Shown: one piece after another, positions 25,701 through 34,254 of the stretch
Layout of the letters: each line of letters begins with the position of its first letter
Numbering within the stretch: the stretch's first letter is position 1
From: Lutjanus erythropterus
Taxonomy: Eukaryota; Chordata; Actinopteri; Lutjaniformes; Lutjanidae
Reading direction: 5' to 3'
Assembly (NCBI GenBank): GCA_020091685.1
Contig: CM034605.1
Coordinates: 30,070,281-30,134,280 of the forward strand
DNA length: 64,000 bases
Notes under the pieces: model-generated
The model's input: the letters and a program-made list of their open reading frames with translations, nothing else
Database searches by the model: none
Told to the model about the DNA's origin: nothing
Program-made: the position numbers and the translations under genes

Positions 25701-28700
25701 TCCGGCCCGATCGGAAAGAGCACAAGGCACTTTCATTCCGATTATTGGTGGAATATTAACTTTAATAAAAAAAAATGGCGTCTTCTAGTTTCAGGAATAA
25801 AGACTTTAAAATGCAAAGCTCACGTCTGTCACCGTTCGTCCACCTGGAAGTCTCAGTAGCTCCTCCTTCACTGGCCATGTCTTCACCTCTCTCTTTCCTA
25901 CTCTTTCTTCCTCTCCTCGTCCTCGTTCCAATCTACTCTTTATTTCTGTCTTCTTCTCCCGTTTCCTCCCCAGAACCAGATTCCTACTCCTGCAGAGAAC
26001 AAACTTGCTCTCCTAAACGGTCTCCTTCATCCTTCTGTTCTTTGATTCTCCAGTCTGAGCAGTTCTGTATCCTGTGTGAACCGTCAATCAGCACAGCTTT
26101 CCTGCCTCCCACTGGGCGAGGCGGACGTCCTTTCCTGAATGCCGCCAAGACACAACAGCATGGGGGACAGTAGGGAAAGTGACTAGCCATCCAGTGCAGA
26201 CTGGGACAAAGAAGTCCAGAACTACCAAAATAAAATACTTGTTATCAAGATTAGGATTTCTAAGGAACAACTCTGATTCCAGCTTCTTAAATGTGAATAT
26301 TTTTTGGTTTCTTTACTTTTTTCACCATTTTCTGACGTTTTATGGACCAAACAAGCAATCGATTAATGGTGAAAATGATTGACCGAGTGATCAATGATGA
26401 GAATGATCATTACAAGAAAGACTTGAAAAATAGGTTCAAACATTTCTGAACCTATTTTTCAATAGATAAGACTGTGAAAGGATGAATTAATCGATTAATC
26501 GAGAAAATGATAGTCAAGTTGACGGTGAAGTTGTGTCCAGACAGATAAACGATGGGCTGAAACTCATGAGGTGATAATTCAGGTGATAATTAATTATCTG
26601 TAGGTTCATCACCATCAGAGAGACCTGTGACATCGTTTTTACATTGTCATTTCATATGTGTTATTATAAAAATATTTATTAAGGCCACTTTTAAATCTCA
26701 GCCACAGCGCTGTGAAAAAACCCATTGTACATGACCTGCACAGTTAATAAGGTGATAGTATGTCACGGTTCAGTGTTTGTCGGCTTGTTAGAGAGTTAAA
26801 TTGCCCCCGAGTGGACAGTACTGTCGCAGGATGATTAACTTCAGCCACCGTAATTCTAACCAATTGAAATATCCACACCTCTGAGAAATCTTTACACAAC
26901 TCCAATCAGCCTAAAGAGCAAAGTGAAAGTGAAATGAGTCTGGTTTCCCGTCAGGCAGCTCCATCAATCGTCCCCAGCGCTCAAATAAACAGGAACAAAC
27001 ATGGATTTCAAGGCAGTTTCAATTTCCCGATACAGCTAATCACACACACACACACACACAGCGGCATGAAATATTACTTGAGTCCCGATTGAGAGCGCTC
27101 TCCTCACTCAGCCTGTCAGCCAGCAGCCTGGGCCCACAGAGGGGAGGAGGCAGCCATGCATTAGACATCGAACCAGGCTGTAACTAGGCCACAATAACCA
27201 GCAACAGCATCACACACACAGGGCTGACTGCTTCTTACTGTTTAATGGAGCACACTGAGGAGTTCTTTGATGCTGTTTTGCATCTCCTCTCAGCAACAGT
27301 GGGATTTACTTTTATTATTTATTTTCATAATTGAGTTGACCTGATTTCCTGTTATTTGTTGCCCTGCAGAGGTGAAACCTAAAGCCCCAGCCACGCCAGC
27401 ATTCAAAACTTGCAATTAATGATTAGTTTTACCATCGATTATCCTGTCAATTACTTTCTTGATTAATCAATTAGTTGTTTGGTCTATAAAATATCAGGAA
27501 ATTGTGAAAAATGTCTGTCAGTCTTCCTCACAGCTCAAAATGATGTCGTCAAATGTCTTGTTTTGTTCACAATCCAAAGATAATCAGTTTATTGCAATAA
27601 AGAAGTTAGAAAAACCTGAAAATAATCACATTTAAGAAGCTGGAATTAGAGAACTGTGATGTTCAAACTCTCAAGTTTTTAAATAAACTTTAAAAAGTTT
27701 TGCTTACCTATAATCTCTAGTTGAGACCATTTATTTTCTTTTTCAGATAAACCTGAATCTTCAAAGTCACAGTGAGCTGCGAAGCTGATTTGTCTTTTTA
27801 GCGCCTGAAAAATTTCGAAATTCTAATTGAAACATTTACTTTCACTTCCATGAATTTACTCGATATTCTTCAAATAAAATGTTTTGAGTTTCTAACATCC
27901 AAAGCATTGAGTTTAAGTAAAGAAGAAAAGTACATTATCTCAACAAAACATCAGAAGTTGGACTCAAATCTCAGACATCTATTCATTCTATCCTACTCAA
28001 GTCCATTCCCTTGAGTTTTCTCAACTTTTTCATTTTTACAGTAAATGAGGACGTCCTAAAATCCTCCATGTATCAGTGATGTGTGATGTCATTTGAAAAA
28101 CAAAACAAAAAGAAAAACGCCTTGGCTCTATTTTTGAGAATTTTTTCACACTTCCTTCACCTCCAACCTATTTTCTTTGGTCAAAATTGATGCTGCCTTC
28201 CTTGAAGTTTCTGTTTCCCCTCATCAAAGCAGTCGATATAGAGGATGAGACACTAATTAACAACACCTTTTATTTGATCTGCAGCAGCATTTTTATGGAA
28301 ATATCCTCAAAAAGGTCTGGAGGGAAAACAGTTACAAGTAAGTAAATGGTTTTCCAGTTCTATAGACACAAGAATGAATGAAGAAAATTATAAATAATTA
28401 TAAATAATAGTTATGAATAAATATTTTAGACACTTATTCAAAAAACAAAAGAAACCGGAAATTCTTCTCAAGAGTTGATTAAGACCCTGGCATTCCTCTC
28501 TCTTCTCCCTTCAGGCTTGTTTACCTGCCTGATGTCAGACATTTCTCTGCCATCTGACTTATAAACCTCATCTCCATCCCACCTGACCTGTCTGCTGAGT
28601 TCACCATGCTGACAGACACGAGGGGACGGAGGGACACCAGTCAGACTTTCTCTCTTCACTGTATTCAGCAAGTCTCAGTTTGTTGCGCAGATGTTGTATA

Positions 28701-30641
28701 TGTGACGCTACAGTGATTGCCGTGTGTAAAAGTTTTGGCGTTTTGAAGCCTTTTGGCCTCAAGTGACTCAGATGATGTTACTTTTATCGATGAGAACGGA
28801 GATGTTGGCTTTTATTTAAACGTGATCTCATGGGATGGCGTCTCAGTCTTCATCTTAAAAATCCCACATCAGCCTGTCAGCCTCTAGTTATTGGCTCCAT
28901 GTTGGTTTCATTTTGTAATTGTTGCATTGATTGTTGCATTGTTGCAATTGAATTCTACAACCATGGAATGGGAAAACATCTGTCTCCCAAGTTAATTTCT
29001 TGGTTTTACCACAAGTGATTTATCTTTTTGTTCTCCTTCTGAACTTCCTCCCAGTCTTTCCTCTAGTATTCTGAATGAAAGAAGCCCCAGTCACCTCAGT
29101 CGCCCTCCCTTCTGGGGGAAAACCCACCATTTCATATGAAAGAGATGGGAAAGTGTTGAAATCTGCTGTAGCGGGTTGTGAAACAAATAAACATTCAAAT
29201 CCATGACAATCTGTTTCACTGCTTTGCATATACACCCTGCTGAACTTCTTTTAAAATGTTGCATTTTTCTTGAATTTTTGCATTCTATATAATCTTTTTT
29301 AACTTTAATTTTAGTATTATTATTACTTTATTTTCTATCGCATGCGATGCATTCAATGCATTCTATTTTTATTGTTACTTAAATCTTACTTTTACTAGGA
29401 TTATCAAGTGGGTTTGTTAAATGAGACAACCGTTCTAATAACTGAGGCTTTCACACTGAGATTTGAGGCACATAAGATACATAATAATTCATTCTCAGTG
29501 TGGTGAGCAGCTAGATGATGCTGATGACAGTTAATGTTGATGGAGAGTGAACATTAGCTCCAGAGTGAGGCTGCTGGAGTGCAGTCATAACGTTACTGTA
29601 CCGCAGCGTCGTCTCTAACTGAATCTACGCCGAGCTTTAATTAACAGTTGTTTGTTAACAGGTTTTGTCATTTACATACAACACTCAGACAAACGGTCCC
29701 TAATAATTTATTATAATCAGCACTGTGTTGATTCATTGATCTATTTGCACGTGTGAAGACTGATGGAACATGACGGCTGACTGATCAACTTTAAAGCCTT
29801 AATCTGCAACATTTTCTTTAAAAACAAAACAAAAAACTATGTATAGACTCATATAAACATATTCCATTTCAGTCATTACTTGTGACCCTCTAGAAGTGTG
29901 TGGTGGTGGCTGAATCTGAAGAGAGTCTGCCTTCTGCTTTTATTTCCTTATTTTTTCTCATCGTTTTGCTGCTCAAGACCCAAAATGTTGGTATGTGACG
30001 TTCTCATGCATTTGTGAACAGCTCGGGCAAATTCTACTGATTCTACCTTTAATTTATTAAGATATCGTGAACACTTAGGTTCAGACAAGGTCACAAAATA
30101 ATTCTTAGACGTTTGTTTAATTTGACATGACTTCATTCAAACTTGGCAAACTGGAATTCAAAAGACATGTAAAATTGCACTGTTGTCTATGGGATCCCTA
30201 GTTTTCCATACCCCCAAAAGGGGGCACAGCCTGAACATTTTGGCAAAGTGCTGATATTTTTATAGACTTGCTTTCATGTGATGTTGTCTTTTTGTTCTTT
30301 TTAATCTTTTATTCTTTTTATTTGTATTTATTTCATTTGACATTGACTTTTTTTTTTTATCCTTCTATTCTTTTGTTTCCAAGTATTTAGAAAAAAAGAG
30401 CAGTTTTATTACTCTTATTGTTCTCTTTTATTGTTTATTTCTTCTATGTTCTGGTGCCTTTTTCTTATGTTAGCTTATGCCAGTTTTAGCTTAATTTTGT
30501 CCTGCTTTTATTTGGCCTGTTGTTATAGGCACCATGCTCTTGTTTTGTTTGTCAAAGCACTTTGTAAACTTTGTTCTTAAATGTGCTAAATAAATAAAGT
30601 TGTAATAATAATAATAACGATGATGATGATGATAATAATAA

Positions 30642-30676
<35 letters not shown>

Positions 30677-31610
30677 TGTGCTGGTCTGATCTTTCCTGAG
30701 TAACCAGGTCATGACTTCTGGGAAAAGACACTGGTTTTAATTTTTCAAAAGTATTTTTTGGTGCTTTGAGCACCACAAGCCGAGTGCCATCTAGACAAAT
30801 TATATTAGAGAGAAGGCAGACATCTCTGTGGGCAGTATCTCCAAAACTTGGCAACTCACTCCCAAACTCTCTAGGAAGATAAATACCATTACAAATAAGA
30901 GGAAAAATATAATTATAAAATAATATTTTTGAATTTAGGGGTGGCCTGTCCCTTTAAGTCTGGCCTTATCTCACTGTTTGCATCTCTTCTGTTCAATTAA
31001 ACTTGCATGAAGACTAGTGTTCATCCAAGTTATTTCAGGGCTGATATCTACTGTTTCAAACAAACATCATTATTATTAATAAAAGCAGTACCGTGTCTCT
31101 TTAAACTCATCATAGAGTTACCACAGGCTCTCAGTAGGCCTGTATTATAAAACAGCACACTAGGGGGTAAAAACATGATGTAATCACTATGATTAATTGC
31201 AAACATAATTTAAACTCAGATAGGAATATCTGCTGATTTGGTACAGGAGATACAAAAATAGGTTTCCATGAAGTAGCCATGATGAAGCAACTATCAACTC
31301 TCCAGTGAGGACCACAGAGCCCCTGCAGGAAAACTGAAGGAAAATCAGATATATTTCTTGGATTGGAGACAGATAACGGCCCCAACATATCATTAATATG
31401 GCTAAAATGTAAATAAAAAACAGTAGTTGGTAAAAAGATAATAAATTGGCCTGCACATCCTGCCGCTCTCTGCCAGCCAAACCCCAAAGATAAACCAGGA
31501 GGGGGGGGCAGCTGACAACAGCATCCATCAGCAGCAGTGACACGGGAGAAAACAGCATCAGAGGCGGACACACGGTGAACAGACGGTCTGTACTTACTGT
31601 CCGAGGCCAT
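3907..31610 (-). CDS. syt16: Synaptotagmin-16, N-terminal part (C2 domains outside window)
   Basis: Four minus-strand exons join in phase. They are 31598-31610 (MASD plus one base), 12445-12618, 7196-7426 and 3907-4145, giving 219 codons and an open 3' splice donor. Residues from about 5 read ITPEAIGFLSAVGVF, a single transmembrane helix ending LFINKKLCF and followed by a cysteine-containing GGLPCLE. This is the signature of the SYT14/SYT16 pair. The cytoplasmic part is acidic and Ser-rich (NSYGDDEDDATSSSDSEEE, then KFTRLSDQEEG) and ends in SPE, as in that family. SYT16 is preferred over SYT14 because the neighbour is snapc1, which adjoins SYT16 in human. SYT14/16 proteins lack most calcium ligands in their C2 domains and are thought to act in calcium-independent membrane interactions; that is family knowledge. 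The C2A and C2B exons are absent here and presumably lie left of position 1. Intron 1 is about 19 kb. Confidence 0.85.
5405..5745. repeat. T-rich imperfect minisatellite
   Basis: About 15 diverged copies of a roughly 20-bp unit of the form TTTTTTGTCTTGTTACATC run end to end. Several long open frames across it are strings of Cys, Phe, Leu and Val and are artefacts of the repeat. Confidence 0.65.
7055..7147 (+). repeat. Dispersed repeat end, GGGTGAAC type, copy 1
   Basis: It shares with 58903-58996 the string 'gactaaacctgaccttca' and then 'catgagggtgag.agataatg.ctgaa.tttcatttttgggtgaact'. The orientation is the same. These are two copies of the end of a common fish interspersed element. Confidence 0.7.
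7196..7426 (-). CDS. syt16: syt16 exon 3, acidic serine-rich linker
   Basis: 77 codons in phase 1. It begins NSYGDDEDD, continues through SSSDSEEEVLKQFE and SRSQSF, and ends DCEG. The acceptor is CCCTGCAG and the donor GTGAGAG. The NSY..DEDE..SSSESEDE pattern is shared with the SYT14/16 family. Confidence 0.85.
9934..9976. repeat. (TA)n microsatellite
   Basis: Nearly uninterrupted TA dinucleotides with one TAT slip near the right end. Confidence 0.9.
10705..11280. repeat. Composite fish MITE-like repeat (TTAAAGGAATAGTTTG end)
   Basis: It opens with TTAAAGGAATAGTTTGTCATTTTAGG and has the characteristic 'gttagcttagcttagcataaa.actggaaaca' block at 10,810-10,845. An inverted match lies at 11,170-11,222 (ctaactgtttcc..ccagtctttatgctaagctaggctaac). 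A related fragment occurs at 42,353-42,445. The inverted blocks suggest a foldback element or two head-to-head copies. Confidence 0.6.
12160..12366 (+). repeat. MITE-like repeat, TGTGCAGCC terminus, copy 1
   Basis: The right end reads 'ttgcacttggccatactgcagtttcgctgacattgtgattaattgtgcagcc'. It aligns with 55508-55742 and less completely with 53149-53335. The left part is more diverged. Confidence 0.55.
12445..12618 (-). CDS. syt16: syt16 exon 2, transmembrane segment
   Basis: An acceptor CTGCCAG precedes ITPEAIGFLSAVGVF. The exon encodes the full hydrophobic helix, the basic stop-transfer NKK, and a basic stretch (GRRKKGR). It ends at CTCG before GTGAGT. Phase 1 at both sides matches its neighbours. 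Confidence 0.85.
12692..12728. repeat. (CA)n microsatellite
   Basis: CA run with one CG interruption, immediately upstream (in gene orientation) of syt16 exon 2. Confidence 0.85.
13885..14170. repeat. AATTATGAGATAAAAAGT minisatellite with inverted half
   Basis: The left half contains about seven diverged copies of a 20-25 bp unit close to AATTATGAGATAAAAAGTTG. The right half (14,080-14,170) carries the complementary form (TTTCATAATTCTATCTTTCA, CAACTTTTTATTT, CCTCATAATTG). The whole block could fold back on itself. Confidence 0.65.
14577..14617. repeat. (GT)n microsatellite
   Basis: Pure GT run after a short TATG prefix. Confidence 0.9.
15430..15503 (+). repeat. Retroelement-like 3' tail with (TTATC)n, copy 1
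   Basis: The sequence 'gctgtaacactgcaaacttcccagctgtgggaccaataaaggattatcttatcttatc' ends in TTATC repeats. A diverged copy of the same tail is at 47,783-47,835. This conserved tail is common at 3' ends of fish non-LTR retroelements. The assignment to a clade is uncertain. Confidence 0.5.
15562..15786 (+). repeat. Dispersed repeat family A (GCTGCAAC termini), copy 1
   Basis: It contains the family core 'gagttatggacaaaacaaga' followed by 'gacgtcatcttgaactttgatcaacattttt', and ends in GTTGTAGCCCT. The GGGCTGCAAC-like inverted ends and internal ATTAATCGATTAAT palindromes suggest a non-autonomous hAT-type element. Confidence 0.65.
15787..15965 (+). repeat. Dispersed repeat family B (GTAATTAGTAACTGTATC), copy 1
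   Basis: It directly follows a family A copy. Shared strings with 20985-21082 are 'cttggattactgactacatt' and 'aggtaattagtaactgtatc'. The inverted copy at 16595-16735 has the same end. Confidence 0.6.
15966..16230 (+). repeat. Possible LINE C-terminal remnant
   Basis: A plus-strand frame reads IEHILTYCMTIW, and after a frame change HPGYKLFTSL. This resembles the C-terminal end of CR1/L2-type reverse transcriptases ('ESILTYCITVW..HPxxxLFxLLP'). It is short, broken and only tentatively assigned. Confidence 0.3.
16595..16735 (-). repeat. Dispersed repeat family B, inverted copy
   Basis: It begins 'gttgggagggttac' and contains 'gtgactaattacctgtt' and 'ataatccaagtatcacaatatt', the reverse complement of the family B end. 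A T run at 16,531-16,549 lies just to its left. Confidence 0.6.
17628..17667. repeat. (CACACG/CA)n microsatellite
   Basis: CACACG repeats grading into pure CA. Confidence 0.8.
18480..19130 (-). mobile_element. LINE reverse transcriptase fragment (L2/CR1 group), broken
   Basis: On the minus strand, from 19,100 downward, a frame reads CFHSYADDTWLYVSAEP, the YADD catalytic box of a reverse transcriptase. This is followed after a frame change by KLNEDKAEILLVGPKTKRE. Further down come SYAPKLWKTLPVDIREA and FKRKLKTYLFTLSF-like text, the usual C-terminal end of L2/CR1-type LINE proteins. Internal stops, frame changes and a deletion between the RT core and the C-terminus show it is dead. The 5' part is missing, as is usual for truncated insertions. 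Confidence 0.7.
19901..19947. repeat. (GT)n microsatellite
   Basis: Uninterrupted GT run of more than 40 bp. Confidence 0.9.
20321..20350. repeat. (GT)n microsatellite
   Basis: Uninterrupted GT run. Confidence 0.9.
20400..20560 (+). repeat. Possible left part of a family B element
   Basis: The text 'gagagtaacatattacatgtaac' and 'gtaactgtattcctttacagttacgga' resembles the inverted end of family B. Together with 20985-21082 it may bracket an element interrupted by family A at 20725-20975. Confidence 0.4.
20725..20975 (+). repeat. Dispersed repeat family A, copy 2
   Basis: It starts TAGAGCTGCAACAATTAATC and carries 'ctgatttcagcttcttaaatgtgaatattttctgg', 'gtaaactgaatatctttgagttgtggacaaaacaaga' and 'ggacgtcatcttggactttgatcaacattt'. 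It is the most complete plus-oriented copy and is truncated at the right. Confidence 0.7.
20985..21082 (+). repeat. Dispersed repeat family B, copy 2
   Basis: It contains 'gatacttggattactgactacattt' and 'aacaggtaattagtaactgtatcagattac', then 'aaccctcccag', the terminal block of the family. Confidence 0.65.
21845..22092 (+). repeat. Dispersed repeat family A, copy 3
   Basis: It contains ATTAATCGATTAATC, 'gatttcagtttcttaaatgtgaatag' and 'gatagtaaactgaa', and ends in TTAGTTGCAGCCCT, the expected inverted terminus of GGGCTGCAAC. Confidence 0.7.
22095..22200 (+). repeat. Dispersed repeat family B, copy 3 (partial)
   Basis: It follows family A as in copies 1 and 2. It has 'attatattaggtcaaataatgtcaccatat' and 'gtgatccaaaagtaacgaaaag', matching the block right of copy 1. 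Confidence 0.55.
22703..22780. repeat. Long (AC)n microsatellite
   Basis: About 78 bp of uninterrupted alternating AC, the longest CA tract in the window. Confidence 0.95.
23700..24205. repeat. C-rich 21-bp minisatellite
   Basis: About 24 imperfect copies of a roughly 21-bp unit close to TTCATCCCTCACCTCGACCCC. The plus strand is strongly C-rich and the minus strand G-rich. The 214-residue open frame starting at 23,583 is produced by the repeat (Pro-Phe-Ile-Pro-His-Leu-Asp units); I do not regard it as a gene. Confidence 0.85.
26262..26520 (+). repeat. Dispersed repeat family A, copy 4 (rearranged)
   Basis: It has 'gattccagcttcttaaatgtgaatattttttggtttctttac' joined directly to 'ttcaccattttctgacgttttatggaccaaacaa', so the middle of the element is deleted. 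A further ATTAATCGATTAATCGAGAAAATGA block follows at 26,480. Confidence 0.65.
27044..27060. repeat. Short (CA)n run
   Basis: Pure CA run. Confidence 0.8.
27410..27665 (-). repeat. Dispersed repeat family A, copy 5 (inverted)
   Basis: Reverse orientation: 'caattagttgtttggtctataaaatatcagg', then 'caaatgtcttgttttgttcacaa', 'aatcacatttaagaagctggaattagaga'. Confidence 0.7.
30605..30676. repeat. Compound (AAT)n-(GAT)n-(AGT)n microsatellite
   Basis: Trinucleotide runs TAA/GAT/AAT/TAG pass into one another. The poly-Tyr, poly-Leu and poly-Ser open frames on the minus strand come from this repeat. Confidence 0.9.
31598..31610 (-). CDS. syt16: syt16 coding exon 1 (13 nt)
   Basis: The start codon is at 31610 on the minus strand. 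It is followed by Ala-Ser-Asp and one base of the next codon, then a strong GTAAGT donor. The next exon supplies TC to complete Ile. The exon lies in a GC-rich stretch (31,600-31,740) that probably contains the promoter and 5' UTR. The tiny coding length makes it invisible to ORF scans, but the MASD-ITPE junction fits the family N-terminus. Confidence 0.75.
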
Positions 31611-32026
31611 GGCTGCGGCTCTTCCCCTCACACTGACAGCAGGACCCGGTGTGTGATCGGCGGAGCGGAGGCAGCAGCGTCCCCGCCGCTCCTCATCCTC
31701 CAGACCCGCAAATCTGCAGCCACGCAGCGGTGAACCAAGACGCCTTCACGTACTGTAGGAAACATGGGCAGTTAGTGGATTTATGCTCATCTCGTTTTAT
31801 AAATTTGATCGTTAAAATTTAAACCTTCCAATTATAAATTGTTTTTCGGTTTAATTAGTCATTTGTGCCACAAATTCTCCAAATCATTTGCTCAAATTGA
31901 TTTAGCTTAAGAAGGAATAGACGAAGATTTACCTTTCACGTACATCCCCCAGGGTCTTTGAACTGGTTGTGCTGCCATCAGTACTGACATAACAAAACAA
32001 AAAAAAAGAGAGAGAGACATTTTATT

Positions 32027-32053
32027 TTTATTTTTTTTTTGGGGGGGGGGGGG
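32027..32053. repeat. T9-G14 homopolymer junction
   Basis: A T run passes directly into a run of 14 G. Such tracts are prone to assembly length error. Confidence 0.8.
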
Positions 32054-32253
32054 TTCGAAATAAAGTCATGTATTCATTAATTCTTTCAAGAACCCAAACC
32101 TGACTTACTACATGTTGAAAATTGATTTAACATTAAAAAAAAATTAACACAAGTGCATAAAAATGTAATGAAAAAGCTAAAAACAAAAAATCTCGTTTAA
32201 GCTAGCCTTAGCGTTAGCCAGTGCTTCTTTTCTCCCTGAGCCATTTCCTGTAA

Positions 32254-32903
32254 TTAAAGGAGAACTATTATGCTTTTCCTCTTTACTGACCTATAAATAT
32301 TGTCACAATGTCGGATACTCGTGTTAAACGATTACAAAGCGTCGAATAAAGAGGTTCATGCATTTTTGGAGGCTCTGCACGCTTAGTCTTTTTTTAATGG
32401 TGTAGTTCTGCTTCGGAAGTTATATCGCTGTGCGCTGCTCTGCTGTCTACAACGATTTCACAGTGTTAACACGTTGAGCAATGGCTCCCAGAAAATGTTT
32501 GTTCGGGTGTGCGGGGAAGTTAACTTTGTTTAGCTTTCCTAAAGAGACAAGCACCAGGTAGAAGTGGACAGACTTGCTTTTTCCCGGCCAGCAAAAGAAA
32601 AATACCTCCGTGTTTGTCTACGGCACTTCACACGGGGCTGTTTTGTCAACATAGGCCAGTACGAAGCTGGATTAGCCGGTAGCCAGGCTCGGCAGCGCTC
32701 GCCAACCCTTCGGAAGTCCTCGGGAGTGTGACCAATCACAGTGGAGTGGGCTTGGCGGGAAGCATACATGGAGGAGGGCTGGGGTGGAGTAAGAGTCCCG
32801 AAGACCTTCAAAGCTTTCTTTGGCGATTGTGTATAGCTGCTCTACAGGCGTCCAAAAATGAAATTCAAAGGCACAAAAATGAGTATAATAGGTCCTCTTT
32901 AAA
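32254..32903 (+). mobile_element. Inverted-repeat element with a THAP-like reading frame
   Basis: The left end TTAAAGGAGAACTATTATGC and the right end (reverse complement TTTAAAGAGGACCTATTATAC) form imperfect inverted repeats of about 20 bp. Inside, from an ATG at 32,481, a frame reads MAPRKCLFGCAGKLTLFSFP, then after one in-frame stop W..LLFPGQQKK..SVFVYGTSH. The C-x3-C start, the FSFP block and the following Trp resemble the beginning of a THAP zinc-binding domain. The second CxxH half is altered. The element is too short for a transposase, so it is probably non-autonomous. THAP DNA-binding domains are known in P-element transposases, which suggests but does not prove the origin. Confidence 0.55.
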
Positions 32904-34254
32904 GTACATCCATTACAATGATCTAACACCTTGGTAATTTATTCTGCATAACTGGTAACTTTACTTACTTACTTAGCTTGTTGGCGCAGTTGCTGCACCT
33001 AGCCTTGGCATTAGCCTTCACTTTTTTTTATAGCTGCTTCTTATGATTAAAATATTTCCATCATGATGAACTAATACCTTTGCAATTTTCCCCACACAAC
33101 TGATGCCTTCAGCTAAATCTAGTCATGGAAAATAAAAACAGCTAAACTTGGATATCTGACCTAAAAGCAGACTCACAAAGCTCACCTTGTTTTCTAAATT
33201 TGGTTAATAAAAAACCCCTTCAAATTATTCTTTTCACACTCAATCATTTCCTAAAATTGATCAAATTTAGAAAGCAGTAGGCTAACATTTACTCTCCACT
33301 CAAAGAGCCCATGCTCCTTGAACTTATGCATCCATCAGTACTGCCTGACATAAATTTGACATAAATGTAGTTCAAATTCACTTAACAGATAAAAATCTGA
33401 CTTACCAATTGTTGAAATTTAATTTAACAAAACAAAATCTGCAGTACAAGTGTATAATGTCAAAGTAAACAGCTATGAACTAAACAGTCAAATCCAGTTT
33501 AGCTGGTATAGTAGCCGTAGCTAACCTTAGCATTAGCCTATGCTTCTTTTCTCCCTGAGCTGCTTCTACTAAATTTTGTGCAAATTCAGTTAAGAGACCA
33601 AAATTTGATTTAACATTGAAAAAATGCAGTGTCGTTGGTTTGGCTACTGAGCTACCTCAGCTTAGCAGAACTTTTGACTAATTTGACAAATTTTATTCAT
33701 TTTACAGTAATTATTAGAACATGGCAGAGTGGAGTGCAGTTTTTAAGTCTCATCTATTTCTTTTTCTTTGGTGCTGTAATTTGATCGGGATCACTCCAAG
33801 GGAAAACAAAGAAAATGAAAGCAAATACTAGTGAGATTAGAACTGAAATTATAAACACAGGGCCAATAAGCTGCTGTTTAAAGCAGTTGGAAGCATGAAA
33901 TTGCAGAGATGGGGCGATACAACCAGATTAACATCAGCATTTCCCTTCACTTCAGTTGTTGAATTTGAATTAAATGCCACACAAGAAAGACACTGACAAA
34001 AATAGCAACTATAAAAAATAGGTTTTATGTAAAACAGTGAAACTTTATAAAGCATTTAAACGCCAGAAACAGACGTGAAGGCCAAACTGCAGGAGCGAAA
34101 TCCAGTTTTTAACTTTTGCACAGAAGAAGCTGCACAGAGAGATGAACTTCATGATGAACTGGTGGCACAAACATTCAAGATTCTAGAGAATCCATAACAG
34201 TGATAAAAGCAGCAGCTCCAATCACGACACAGGTCGACTCCTGCGTTGTTGTCT

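Larger units (their letters stand above)
12619..31597 (-). other. syt16 intron 1 (about 19 kb)
   Basis: No exon was found. The intron is packed with dispersed repeats, microsatellites, a LINE fragment (18,480-19,130) and a minisatellite (about 23,700-24,205); each is listed. Long remaining stretches (24,240-26,250, 28,000-30,600) show only AT-rich unique-looking sequence with no feature I can name. Confidence 0.6.
31930..33620. repeat. Diverged local tandem duplications
   Basis: Two units align. In unit one (about 31,930-32,250 plus 32,904-32,960) the order is CATCAGTACTGACATAA, 'ctgacttac..ttgaaa..gatttaaca', TAGCGTTAGCCAGTGCTTCTTTTCTCCCTGAGCC, and 'catccattacaatgatctaacacctt'. In the region from 32,960 to 33,575 the same blocks recur in diverged form (33,340 CATCAGTACTGCCTGACATAA; 33,530 TAGCATTAGCCTATGCTTCTTTTCTCCCTGAGC; 33,057 'ccatcatgatgaactaataccttt'). 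Unit one is interrupted by the element at 32,254-32,903. Confidence 0.55.
31611..34254. other. Intergenic region between syt16 and snapc1
   Basis: The first 130 bp beyond the syt16 start are GC-rich and likely hold its promoter. The rest consists of diverged local duplications (31,930-33,620), an inserted THAP-like element and AT-rich sequence. Confidence 0.5.

Noticed and set aside
30491-30854. Poly-Tyr, poly-Leu and poly-Ser frames
   Set aside because: Translations of the trinucleotide microsatellite at 30,605-30,676.
31131-31631. A 166-codon minus-strand frame spanning the syt16 start
   Set aside because: It reads through the GTAAGT donor of exon 1 into the intron. Only the MASD part is used.
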